Shown: positions 28,685 to 38,601 of the stretch, one piece after another
How positions within the stretch are numbered: the first letter of the stretch is position 1
Layout of the letters: the number at the start of each line of letters is the position of its first letter
Source: Bolinopsis microptera
Taxonomy: Eukaryota > Ctenophora > Tentaculata > Lobata > Bolinopsidae
Length of the DNA stretch: 60,000 nucleotides
Assembly (NCBI RefSeq): GCF_026151205.1
Contig: NC_087083.1
Span: forward strand, 12,896,944-12,956,943
Direction: 5' to 3'
Made by a program: the position numbers and the translations under genes
The notes under the pieces: model-generated
The model's database searches: none
Told to the model about the DNA's origin: nothing
What the model saw: only the letters and a program-made list of their open reading frames with translations

Positions 28685-31600
28685 CTAGCATGGTCCAAAA
28701 CTGTTAAAGTTGTCATTATGCCACTCATTATCGAACCTGCTTTGGGCATCTAGAAGAGATCGGTTTAGCCTTGATTTGATTGAGTTACAGGATGTGTTCA
28801 CAAAGTCAGGTTTATTCTGTGGATTGGAGTCCTTGAATTGATTCCAAAGCCAAGAAGATTTATAAATAAAGTTATGGCTTGGCTTTGGTGGTATTAGACG
28901 GTCATCCCTCAGTTCAGACATGTTAAGTAAAGAGTAGAGAGATATGGGTACCCTATATTTCACTATTTTAAAAAGTTCAGTTATAGTACGAAGTTTGTAA
29001 AGATTATGAACAGTAAGGAGTTTATGACTGTTAAATAATGGTTTGGTTGATTCCTTGGAATAGAATTCAGCTCCTAGTTTTTGACAACATAAGGGTCTAA
29101 CAAGTTTATTATGAACTACCGATTTAGAGCGGACACACTTTGCACATGGTTTAATACGTGGATTAACAGAGTTATTAACATTAGACTCATATTTACCCAG
29201 TATTTTACATTGAATAGGTCTAGAACGAGCACATGTTTTGAATTTGTTTTGGTATGAGTTTGCATCTCCAAAAATTATTCTAATACATCTCTTCTGTGTT
29301 AAGAACACAGGGTTGATAACTTGGTTAGAGACACCACCCCATACTGAGATGGCGAACGTAAGGTGTGATTCAAATAGTGTGTGGTATATCTGCTTGTGCA
29401 GTTTTATAGGTAGACAGTTTTTTATGCGGTAAATACGTCCACAAGCACTTCTTAGTTTCTTATTTAGTGATTCGATGTGAGGTTTCCAGTTCAGTTTATC
29501 ATCAATCAGCACACCTAGAAACTTAGTTGTTTTAACACGTATTATTATGGAGCCGTCTATGGAGAGATTTAAATCATCGGGTGTACTGCATGTAGACGAT
29601 TCATTTACACGTTTGTTTGGGGAGAAATACATATAACAGCTCTTCTTAGCGTTAATATGTAGTAGATTACATTTCATGTATCTAGAAATAGACGAAAGAA
29701 TATCGTTAGCTACATTATAAACGTCTTTTTTCGAGTCTGCAGAAACGAATAGGTTAGTGTCGTCAGCAAATAAGATAAACTTGCCTTTATTAGATACGTT
29801 GCATAGGTCATTTATATACAGGAGGAATAGTAAGGGACCAAGAACAGAGCCTTGGGGAACTCCCCACTCAACAGGAAGTTTATCGGAGTTTTCATTTAAG
29901 ACGTGAACATATTGGCTCCGGTTTGACAGGTAACTTTTTATCAAATTCAGTGCGTTGCCCCTAATTCCGTAATTATTTAATTTGAATAAAAGCTTCTCGT
30001 GAGATATCGTGTCGAAAGCCTTACTTAAATCAATGAAAATGCCAAGAACGTGTTTCCTGTCTTTTAAGTGTGATTCGATATGGCTAACAGATAAGTTCAG
30101 TGCGTGGCTTGTTGAGTGACCCTTTCTAAATCCAAATTGGTTCTCATAAATGATTCTTTTAGCAATTAGGAAGCTGTACATACGTTTATAAATAAGTTTC
30201 TCTAAAATTTTTCCAAATACTGGTAAGGTTGATATTGGCCTATAGTTTTCAAATAGTTCCTGATTATCTTTTTTATAGATGGGACTTATCTTTCCTAATT
30301 TAAGTTCATCTGGGAATATCCCCTGTTGCATGCAATGGTTAAAGTGCTTGGCTAAAAAGGGAGATATTATTCTAGCAGACTTTTTTATAACGTGAATTGG
30401 AATGTCACTAGATTTACCATTTGTGAACTCATTAATAATATCTATAATTTCATACTGTGTACAATCACTTAGATATATACTTGACTCACAGGTTTTAGGT
30501 AAGAAGTTTGAGAATGAGGGAATTGCATCCAGGGTTATATAATCTTCAGAATAATTTTCATTTAGTTTGGATGCAATCGACTGAAAATATTTATTGAATT
30601 CATTAGCAATCATCCTACGATTTATTATTTTTTGATCGTTAAGGATAAAACATGGCTTTATTTCACGCCTGGATTTTCCACGAATAGTGTTTATGATTTC
30701 CCACGTTTTCTTACTATCACCAGAGCAGTCAGTTAATTTACCTGCATAATGATTCTTCTTGACACGGTCAATAAGTACCTTGAGATGCTTCCTGTAATCC
30801 TTATATTCAAGGTATCTTTTTGCTATATTCATACAAGTGAGGCAATTACACTCCTCGCGTTTAATATTATTATTATTAGTTAGCAATAAACATTTTTTCT
30901 TCTGAGACTTTTTCCACAAATCATAGAGCGAGTCTTTCGTTCGAATTGAGGTAACAATACCACTAGTAATCCATGGGTTGTTCAAAGCGTTACGTTTAGA
31001 TAATTTCGGTTTGTCAAGTTTGAATGCCTCGTCTAGGTGCTTCTGAAAAGTAGTGCAGAAACTACTGAAGTTTTCAGGAGGATTGGTATGTAGTTCATTA
31101 TCAATTGATGTGAGAAAGGCGTCTACATTTGAGGTGCTATAGTCGTAATATTGTGCGTGTTTAAGTTTAGGTTCATCAGCTACAAAATTAAGACAACTAT
31201 TGATTTGAAAGATGGCATGGTGGTGAGAAACATTGAGTTGCAACGTTCCTGTAAACAACGTGCTTTCGATTTCATTAGTGAAAATATTATCAATACAGGA
31301 TGGTTTACATCCAGGCTTTTCGTGTGTTTGGATAGATATCGTTGGTGAGTACCCTAATCCGAGCATTATGTTTTCTAATTCTTGTGTGCATCTTCTATTG
31401 CCGTTATGGAGGTTAATATTAAAATCACCCATTACATGTACATTTAACTTTGGGAGTTTACCCATAATTACTTGTAGCTCAGCGAGAAACTCGTCAATGT
31501 CTCCACTAGGGGGTCTATAGATTACTCCTACGTTTATAGTTTTAGATTCTTGATGAATAGTCACAAAGAGGCTTTCTAAATTACTGGTGACGTTTGATAC

Positions 31601-32185
31601 ATCTACATTAACGACTGCATTAAAAGCATTGTGAACATAAACTGCAACGCCCGTTCCTTTCGATTTGTTATGCATTGTAGTCTGGTAGAAACTATTGAAT
31701 CCATTAATAGGGTAAACGGAACTCTCTTCTGGGCTAATATTGGTTTCGGCAAGGCCTATGATAGGGAAATTGTGTTTGAGGCACTCTAATTCAGATATGA
31801 GATGGTCGAAGTTGCTTTTATTGCCGTCGATATTCAGGAAGAAAGAGCCACCATTTTTATGAAGATCGGCACTAAGTTCGTTATTAAATTTGTTGGTGGA
31901 GTAAGGCTTACAATATTCTAGAACTTGTGACATTTTCAGAATCAAGGGGTCGTTGTTATTGTTATCCGACTTACTAATCATATCTTTAAACGGGTTGTAC
32001 TGTTTAAGGATTAGCGCTTTGCACTGACTACAAAAGTAATTTGAGTTGATCACGGTTGCTTCAGAGTTTTTGAAACATTTTTCATGTATAATGCAATTAC
32101 ATTTAAAACATTCAACAAATTTTTGACCTAAACATAAGCTCTTAAGGCAGTGACTGCATTTTTCCTTATTTGAGAAAGTTACCAT
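28685..32185 (-). CDS. LINE A ORF2: zinc finger, AP endonuclease and reverse transcriptase
   Basis: The 1166-aa replication protein of a CR1/L2-group LINE. Residues about 10-55 form a Cys/His zinc finger (CSHC...CFKC...HEKC...FCSQC). Residues about 115-328 are an APE-type endonuclease with LAETN (E147), MGDFNIN (D254) and SHHHAIF (H322). The reverse transcriptase (about 625-890) has FIDLSKAFD (D719), GVPQGSVLGP and the catalytic FADDTN (806-811). There is no RNase H domain, as is usual for this clade. The start ATG lies within the last codons of ORF1: the overlap ATGGTAA (32185-32179) holds the ORF2 start and the ORF1 stop. The frame has no defect. Confidence 0.93.
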   Translation of the reverse strand: MVTFSNKEKCSHCLKSLCLGQKFVECFKCNCIIHEKCFKNSEATVINSNYFCSQCKALILKQYNPFKDMISKSDNNNNDPLILKMSQVLEYCKPYSTNKFNNELSADLHKNGGSFFLNIDGNKSNFDHLISELECLKHNFPIIGLAETNISPEESSVYPINGFNSFYQTTMHNKSKGTGVAVYVHNAFNAVVNVDVSNVTSNLESLFVTIHQESKTINVGVIYRPPSGDIDEFLAELQVIMGKLPKLNVHVMGDFNINLHNGNRRCTQELENIMLGLGYSPTISIQTHEKPGCKPSCIDNIFTNEIESTLFTGTLQLNVSHHHAIFQINSCLNFVADEPKLKHAQYYDYSTSNVDAFLTSIDNELHTNPPENFSSFCTTFQKHLDEAFKLDKPKLSKRNALNNPWITSGIVTSIRTKDSLYDLWKKSQKKKCLLLTNNNNIKREECNCLTCMNIAKRYLEYKDYRKHLKVLIDRVKKNHYAGKLTDCSGDSKKTWEIINTIRGKSRREIKPCFILNDQKIINRRMIANEFNKYFQSIASKLNENYSEDYITLDAIPSFSNFLPKTCESSIYLSDCTQYEIIDIINEFTNGKSSDIPIHVIKKSARIISPFLAKHFNHCMQQGIFPDELKLGKISPIYKKDNQELFENYRPISTLPVFGKILEKLIYKRMYSFLIAKRIIYENQFGFRKGHSTSHALNLSVSHIESHLKDRKHVLGIFIDLSKAFDTISHEKLLFKLNNYGIRGNALNLIKSYLSNRSQYVHVLNENSDKLPVEWGVPQGSVLGPLLFLLYINDLCNVSNKGKFILFADDTNLFVSADSKKDVYNVANDILSSISRYMKCNLLHINAKKSCYMYFSPNKRVNESSTCSTPDDLNLSIDGSIIIRVKTTKFLGVLIDDKLNWKPHIESLNKKLRSACGRIYRIKNCLPIKLHKQIYHTLFESHLTFAISVWGGVSNQVINPVFLTQKRCIRIIFGDANSYQNKFKTCARSRPIQCKILGKYESNVNNSVNPRIKPCAKCVRSKSVVHNKLVRPLCCQKLGAEFYSKESTKPLFNSHKLLTVHNLYKLRTITELFKIVKYRVPISLYSLLNMSELRDDRLIPPKPSHNFIYKSSWLWNQFKDSNPQNKPDFVNTSCNSIKSRLNRSLLDAQSRFDNEWHNDNFNSFGPC

Positions 32186-34176
32186 ACCTGGTAACTGTAC
32201 CCGCCTCCTCCTCTGGCAACTGAACTGAAGGGTCTCCCGTCAACTCTGCTAGTCGGTCCTCTTCGTTTATCAACTCCTCGGTGGAGCCTGGAAAATATGG
32301 TTTGTTTAATTAGGCCAGCAAGGACCCTAGCACCTAGTTCGTTAAGGTGAAGCGTGTCAGGCCTGTTTTGTCGATCAACTGTCTTGGACAATTGATGGAC
32401 CAACATGCCATAATGATCAGCAAAGCCATTAAAACCTTGCACACTCTGAACACCAGAACTCATAGATGTAAGACCGTTCGTCAGCAGTTCATTAAACAAG
32501 TTAACTTTTCTATTCAAATCAGCAATTTTAGTAGGAAGCAGCGGGCAAACATAAACAAAACATTTAGGGTTCAGCAGCTTAATTTCTTTTATTTTTGTTA
32601 ACAGCGAACTACATACACTTCTGACGTTACTTTGAGGTTGCTTTATATCATTTATCCCGCACATGATAACAACATTGCTGTAGGATTGACAGCTGTAAGG
32701 GTCAATGTTGTTGATTATAGGCGCCCATTCTTTAAGGCCAGGCATGAGTTCACCAAATGTATTACGTTTATTAGTCCCAAACTTGAGCATTCCTGTATTT
32801 GAATCTCCTATCAAGATTGTAGAGTTTTTGTTCTTCCAGTTAACTGATCTGAACGTGAGGCTATATCTGATGTCCTGGGTGACGTTACCTTCTGGAATTG
32901 AATGAGTGAAAAAGTCTTGTGATTTTCTTGTCATATGATAGAGTGATCGGTGGGTGGATGTTAGGTCAGACTTGACACCAGACTTTTTGTCAAGGAACTG
33001 GATGGAGCATTCTTGGCCGAGGGACAGTGTGAAAATGGATGATTCGACATCTATAGTGGGCTCGTCGTCTGAGTGGCTGGGAAGTGAACTATTAGGGCCT
33101 TCGTACCTATTTATGAGACATGAATTGATGACAGGAGGTGAAGGATGCCTCTCAGGATGTGACTTGAAGGTGGGGTGCTGTTCGTAGAATAATTCCTTTT
33201 GTAGGACATTGATTTTCTCCAGTATCGGCTGAAGCACCAGGGGGATTGGGGTTGTATCGGCACCAGATTTGGAACCTGTATACGTGTAAGGAGCTCCGAA
33301 TGCAACAGTTGAGCGGCCTGATTCAGACACAAATGACAATGACTCTAGTGATGTGGTGATATTTGAGGCTGTATCTTCATTGATGAATTCTAGTTTGAGG
33401 TCGGTGAAGCTTTTCTGATTGTGCTCTATGGTAGTTGTGGGTTCAGGGACAACTGTGGGTGGGTGGGTGAGTGGGTGGGTGGGTGGTGTGACACGACTAG
33501 GATGGACCCAGGGCTGAGAGCTTGATGGTGCTTGGGTGATTTGAGGGCTGCTTGAGGAGGCAGTTGATTTCTTAAGGTCATCCATACTAGACTGAAGCTC
33601 AGTGATCTGATTTTTCATAGTTTTAAGTTTCTCATCAACCTGACCTTCTTGGAGGGTCCGATGTTGAATATGTAGCTCAATGTCTCCTAGCTTGAGTATT
33701 CTCTCAGAAATGGTCTTGGTGGTAGCTCCGAGATCGTTTGTGTTGGATATCAGCGAAGTTAGTTTCTCCTCCATTTTCATGACAGTTTCTTCAAGATCAA
33801 TGTTTTTATTCCTCAGATTAGACATATTGAGAAGTAAAGTCTCGATCTGTTGGTTGTTACGGATGGTCACGCCAGGGGCACTGAAACAAAGCGGACAGAG
33901 CCAATCCTCTATCTGTGTAACAAACTGTTCGGAAATACCTTTTAGATTACAACAATTGCTGTGCCAGGTTTGAGGGCAAGAGGTACAATCAATAATCCAT
34001 GAGGTTTTATCACTAGTTCCACAGGGACATTTATCATACCTGATGTCCGGTTTCGAGGTTTCTCCTGATTTGGTGGCTTTCTTCGGGGCCTTTTTGGCTG
34101 GGTCCTTTGCTATATCCTTTGCTGTACGGTTGGGGGTTGCTGCGGTCTTGGTGTTGGTGTCTTTCTTTAATACCAT
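32179..34176 (-). CDS. LINE A ORF1: PHD finger, AlkB-like oxygenase and SGNH esterase
   Basis: An in-frame ATG at 34197 would add seven residues; numbering here uses that longer form (672 aa). Residues 56-105 are a PHD finger with ligands C57, C59, C71, C74, H79, C82, C101 and C104. A predicted coiled coil spans about 115-210, then a Pro/Thr/Ser linker. Residues about 270-450 match the AlkB family of Fe(II)/2-oxoglutarate oxygenases: LINRYEG, LPSHSDDEP (H375, D377), H432 in FFTHSIP, and RYSLTFR (R444, R450). Residues about 460-635 are an SGNH hydrolase: GDSNT (S466), CGIND (N516), DTLH (D614, H617). PHD and esterase domains are established in CR1 ORF1 proteins; an AlkB domain between them is not something I know to be described. 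Its substrate is unknown. Confidence 0.88.
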   Translation of the reverse strand: MVLKKDTNTKTAATPNRTAKDIAKDPAKKAPKKATKSGETSKPDIRYDKCPCGTSDKTSWIIDCTSCPQTWHSNCCNLKGISEQFVTQIEDWLCPLCFSAPGVTIRNNQQIETLLLNMSNLRNKNIDLEETVMKMEEKLTSLISNTNDLGATTKTISERILKLGDIELHIQHRTLQEGQVDEKLKTMKNQITELQSSMDDLKKSTASSSSPQITQAPSSSQPWVHPSRVTPPTHPLTHPPTVVPEPTTTIEHNQKSFTDLKLEFINEDTASNITTSLESLSFVSESGRSTVAFGAPYTYTGSKSGADTTPIPLVLQPILEKINVLQKELFYEQHPTFKSHPERHPSPPVINSCLINRYEGPNSSLPSHSDDEPTIDVESSIFTLSLGQECSIQFLDKKSGVKSDLTSTHRSLYHMTRKSQDFFTHSIPEGNVTQDIRYSLTFRSVNWKNKNSTILIGDSNTGMLKFGTNKRNTFGELMPGLKEWAPIINNIDPYSCQSYSNVVIMCGINDIKQPQSNVRSVCSSLLTKIKEIKLLNPKCFVYVCPLLPTKIADLNRKVNLFNELLTNGLTSMSSGVQSVQGFNGFADHYGMLVHQLSKTVDRQNRPDTLHLNELGARVLAGLIKQTIFSRLHRGVDKRRGPTSRVDGRPFSSVARGGGGYSYQVW

Positions 34177-34404
34177 ATTCACGGAAAACAAGATCATGGG
34201 GGTGTGCCAGGTGCCTCCGAGGTGCCACTTTCATCGAGTCAGCTTCGCCTGAAATATATAGATCATGGGTGGTGGTCTGGTGGTAATGAGTTGAAGCCAG
34301 GGAATTGATGTTGAGAGACACTTGAAAATTTCATTGATTTGCATGTTGAAACTGAAAGGTAATTTAATGAAATAATTAATTAAATAATAAGACATATGGT
34401 GACA

Positions 34405-34540
34405 TGATAGGGGGGGTGGGTGGGGGTGGTAGATGGATCTATTCATGCTTTGTTTGGGGAGGGTGGGTGGGGGTGGTGGATGGATCTATTCATGTTCTGT
34501 TTTGGGAGGGTGGGTGGGGGTGGTGGAGGGTTCCTTTTGG
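34405..34540. repeat. Tandem G-rich repeat in the 5' region of LINE A
   Basis: Three copies of a unit of about 55-60 bp, each containing GGGTGGGTGGGGGTGGT and, in the first two, GATGGATCTATTCATG, lie about 230-360 bp upstream of ORF1. Together with flanking unique sequence to 35213 they make the long 5' region of element A. Tandem promoter repeats occur in some LINE 5' regions, but promoter function is not shown here. Confidence 0.75.
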
Positions 34541-35228
34541 ATTATTTATTATGTTCGGGGAGGGATGCAGATGAACTACAGGCTTCAGAGTGAAGACAGT
34601 AGAGATAAATGGGGGTTCCTTTGAACAGGAAACATTGTGGCAGGCATGTCTGTTTGACAAACCTGCCACAAAAGGCTAGGAGTCAAGGTACAATAAACTT
34701 GAATAGTTCAATAAGTAAGTCAATTTAGAGAATAATTCATATTCATACTAAATTCAAGTAAATAAATATATAAAAAATCTAATCAATCCTAAAGAATAAC
34801 TCATACTCAAATTAATCAATATCATTATCATTATCATTATATAGACACTCTCCAATATCATAACAATAGTGAAAGAACTTTCCGATAAATCAATATCAAG
34901 TAGATCATACTCTCCAAAACTACAGAATATACAAATAATTCAAGGATGTGTCCAACCAGAAGCCGGCAGTCCATGTGTTACATAGACTTTAAGGGATGGG
35001 GTAAGGGAGGGGATTTGGATGATCTGATGATTTATGAGGTTGTGTTCCATGATCTACTCATCTTCGGTTAGAGCTTCATCTCCGACAGTGGCACCTCTTC
35101 ACACACCCTGCAACACCCCCACAGATCTTTGATCTTTAGCAACACATGGACATTGGGCTCCTGGCCTCACTTGACATCCTCAAATTATTTGTTATATAGT
35201 AGTGTTGAAAGTATTAAAACTGAAGTAT

Positions 35229-36112
35229 TATACTGATGAACAAGTTTAAGAATTTTGTTAGCTTTGCAGTAAAGTGTTTTTATACATTTATCTACAACAA
35301 ATATGTTGGTGTCATCGGCAAAAAGTATAAACTTGCCTAGGTCTGATACTCTATATATTTCATTGATGTAGATAATGAAAAGCAAGGGACCTAATACTGA
35401 CCCCTGAGGCACACCAAATATAACAGACAGTTTTTCGGATTCTTCTCCAAGTACTGAAACATATTGCTGTCTATTAGAGAGATAACTGGCTATTAATTTA
35501 TTTGCAGTCCCTCGAATTCCATAATCATTCAGTTTTTTAAGCAGTTTATCATGACAGATTGTATCAAAAGCTTTACTTAAATCAATGAAGATGCCTAGTA
35601 CATGATTTTTATCTCTTAGTGATTTTTCAATGTAGTCGACAGAGAAGTTAAGTGCATGGCTTGTCGAATGATTTTTTCTGAAGCCATATTGATTTTCATA
35701 TAATAATCCTTGTGACTGAAAGAAACTGTAAAGCCTGGAGAATATGATTTTCTCAAGTATTTTACCAAATATCGCTAAGGTTGAGATAGGCCTGTAATTT
35801 TCAAGAAGCTCAGCATTTTCTTTCTTATATATTGGACTTATTTTACCTACTTTTAGGTCGTCTGGAAAAACTCCCTGTTGCATACATTCGTTATACAAAA
35901 CCGATAGTAGTGGGCTAATTATGCCTGATACTGCCTTTACTATATGTACTGGTATATCACTAGCCTTGCCATTCTGAAGTTCCGATATGATCTTAGCCAC
36001 CTCTTCAGGCGAGCAGTCATGTAGATATATATTAGCTGTATTCGATTTAGGTAAGAGGTCACAGAAACTTGGAAGCTGATTTATTTGTATCTCTCCTAGT
36101 TCTGTGTAGGCT
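35229..36112 (-). pseudogene. LINE element B, reverse transcriptase part of ORF2
   Basis: A continuation of ORF2 of element B after removal of the nested fragment at 36113-36975. It starts at AYTELGEIQINQLP and has ENYRPIST, FRKNHSTSHALN, FIDLSKAFDTICHDKLL, GVPQGSVLGPLL and the catalytic FADDTN. It ends abruptly at KLVHQY, where element A inserted; the remaining codons up to a stop at 35185 belong to element A. Its partner C-terminal piece lies at 26861-27748. Confidence 0.88.
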
Positions 36113-36975
36113 TTTTTTTTTTTTTTTTTTTTAAGAGAGGCTGGGCCTGGTTGGCCCACGAGAGGATAGCATATGAATGCTTTGCCTACCTCTGGGGTAT
36201 GGCAGTCCTGTGGGAGGATGCCAGTGGAATCAAGATGTGTAATGAAGGATGATGGTAAGTGTTGTGGGGTGTGTCATAGATAAACGCTTAAGTGGTGGTT
36301 GAGTGTGGAAGAGAGAGGCGAAATAAGACGGCGTTAAAGTAGTCGCTATGTTACACCTGTCTGGTCCAACTCCTCTGGCACCACTAAGCGTTTAGTGTGG
36401 TTTGTAAAGTTGACAATGGTGGAGATGTGTTGGTTGTCGAATATGTCATTGACAGAGAGGTAGTAGTCCCGGAAATATTGACCTCTTATTTGGGCAATAG
36501 CCGGGCACTGTCCGAGAAAGTGTGAGACAGTCTCCTCTTCGTCGCCGCATTTAGGACAAGCACTTGTGTCTGATTTGCGAATGGTGTGTAGGTGTTTGTT
36601 GAGGCCACAATGTCCCGTGATGAGGTGCACTGCAGTTCTATAATTTTGTCTGTTGTTACTGAGTGTAGTGTTGAGATTTTTGATGATGTTGATGTTTTTA
36701 TGTCCAAGTGTCAGTTTAGTGTGTCTGGGACCATCAGTAATCCATGATTCTTGATTAAGTTTTGTGACTTTGTCGTTGATCAGGCGTTTGATGTAAGATT
36801 GTGGAATTGGGCAATTCAAAGTGGATTCACTGGTTGTACCATTTTTGGCCAGCTCGTCTGCTTTTTCATTACCCCACAATCCAATGTGTGCAGCTATCCA
36901 TCTGATCTCTAAGGTGTTAGTGGATCCGAGTGTATTGAGGGTGTCGTAACAGTCTCTAGTAGTCCTACTCCTCGT
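36113..36975 (-). mobile_element. 5'-truncated RNase H-bearing LINE fragment nested in element B
   Basis: The insert has a poly-A tail (20 T on the plus strand, 36113-36132) and an exact 10-bp target duplication TGTGTAGGCT (36103-36112 and 36976-36985). Its coding part (to a stop at 36346, about 210 residues) matches the end of an I/R1-group LINE ORF2: RNase H motif WIAAHIGLWGNEKADELA followed by a zinc knuckle-like CPKCGDEEETVSHFLGQCP. The rest of the source element is absent. The host frame happens to stay open into the insert, giving a spurious fusion with the element B endonuclease. Confidence 0.9.
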
Positions 36976-36985
36976 TGTGTAGGCT

Positions 36986-38601
36986 GCATTAAGGTTAGAT
37001 GCTAGGGATACAAAATACTTATTGAATTCATTCGCTATTACTCTGCGATTAGTTATCTTTTCATTGTCTATGGTAAATATAGGTCTGATATCACGTTTCT
37101 GTTTGCCACGAATTTTATTTATAAGTTCCCAGGTTTTCTTGGAGTTTCCCTGAGTTTCAAGAAACTTGTCAGAATAATATTCAGATACAGCCTTTTTACG
37201 AACCTTTTTTAGAGCCTTTCTATATTCTTTGTAGTCATCATAACGGTTTCTTTTATTACAGCAGATAGAACACAGGCATGTGCCCCCTTTTGTGTCAGTT
37301 TCGCCTTGTTTACACTTAACTTTCCTGACTTTCGCCCAGGCATCATACAGTCCATGGCAGTGGTTTACTGAGGCTATAATCCCGCCAGTAATCCAGGGGT
37401 TGTTCTGGATAGTGCGTTTAGTGGTTTTGGGTATAGCTAGTTTGCAGGTTTCGTCAATGCTGTTTTTAAAGATATCATGAAAGTTGGTAAAATCTATAAT
37501 TGGTTCATTGTCTAGTTTATTACCCAAGACTTCAGCAAATTTATCAGTGTTTGACTTACAATAGTCATAATATTGAGTGTGCTTATGAATATTTTTGGTC
37601 TTGCTAATTTTCCAGTCAGATATATTAAATATAGGGAGGTGGTGAGATATGTGATCAGTTATGACTCCAGAGGCAGTAACAGAGTCTAGGTCATTTGTAA
37701 TAATGTTGTCGATGCACGAGGCATTACATCCAGGCTTTTCATGAGTTGCTAATGATATCAATGGGAAGAAGCCTCTACTGAATAGGACGTCTTCATACTG
37801 TGCAATAATGTTACTGTGTTTACCATGGAGATTAATGTTAAAATCACCTGCAATGTGTGTATGTTTTGGTGCTTTATCAAGGATTGACGACAATTCTCGG
37901 AGAGCTTGCTCAGCATTGCCACTTGGAGGGCGGTATATTACTCCTATAGAAGTAGAATTTCCTATACTTCCTATGGTTACAAAGAGGGTTTCTAGATTTT
38001 CTGTTACTTGTGACAGGTTGTTATTTTTAACAGCATTAAAGGAGTTAAGGACATATAGAGCTACTCCTGAGCCTTTTACTTTCGAGTCAAAGGTATCTTG
38101 ATAAAAGCTCTCATAGCCTGTGAGTTCGTACAAGTTTTTCAATTCAGGGCCTACATTTGTTTCAGCAAGACCAATTACAGAGAATTTGTTAGTAAATCTA
38201 GCTATTTCAATTGCCAGCGAGTCAAAGTTTGATTTGTTGCCATCAAGATTTTGAAATATTAGTGAGTTTTGCACTTGTAATTCGTGAGCAAAGGTGTGGT
38301 TTATGCCTTTTACAGAATATGAATCACAGCTTTCAAGTACCTCAGAGATTTTACGTGTAACATCATCTGCATCAGTGTTATCATCATTGTCATCATTCAG
38401 AAGCTTGAATGGGTTATAACGGATTACTGCTAGGTGGAGACAATTATTGCAGTACAAGTCAACTTTTTGATTTTGTTTGTCACTGGTGTTATAGCATCTA
38501 GAGTGAATGGGACAGTTACAGTTGTAGCATTCAAATATAGATTGACCTAAGTAGATACTTTTTAAACAGTGGGCACAGACCTCTTTTTTAAGAACATTCA
38601 T
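36986..38601 (-). pseudogene. LINE element B, zinc finger and endonuclease part of ORF2
   Basis: The N-terminal part of ORF2. It has a zinc finger (CAHC...CYNC...HSRC...YCNNC), an APE endonuclease with LAETN, AGDFNIN, GVIYRPPSG and ISHHLPIF, and the linker up to ANEFNKYF. The start overlaps the ORF1 stop in ATGA (38601-38598). The frame is broken only by the nested RNase H fragment and by element A; otherwise I see no stop in any of its pieces, so B was probably intact before those insertions. Confidence 0.88.

Larger units (their letters stand above)
27749..35228 (-). mobile_element. LINE element A, apparently intact CR1-type retrotransposon
   Basis: This 7.5-kb element lies inside the ORF2 of element B in the same orientation. 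The target TATA is found on both sides (35229-35232 and 27745-27748), so the duplication is at most 4 bp, as is common for CR1-like elements. In order it has a 5' region of about 1 kb, ORF1 (PHD finger, AlkB-like domain, SGNH esterase), ORF2 (zinc finger, endonuclease, reverse transcriptase), a 3' region of about 0.9 kb, and a tail of repeated TTTGTTTTACTAAAA units. Both ORFs are open, so the copy may be competent, although only expression data could show that. Confidence 0.85.

Noticed and set aside
36346-38601. A 751-residue endonuclease-RNase H fusion protein
   Set aside because: The RNase H part is a separate insertion with poly-A tail and target duplication; the open frame across the junction is accidental.
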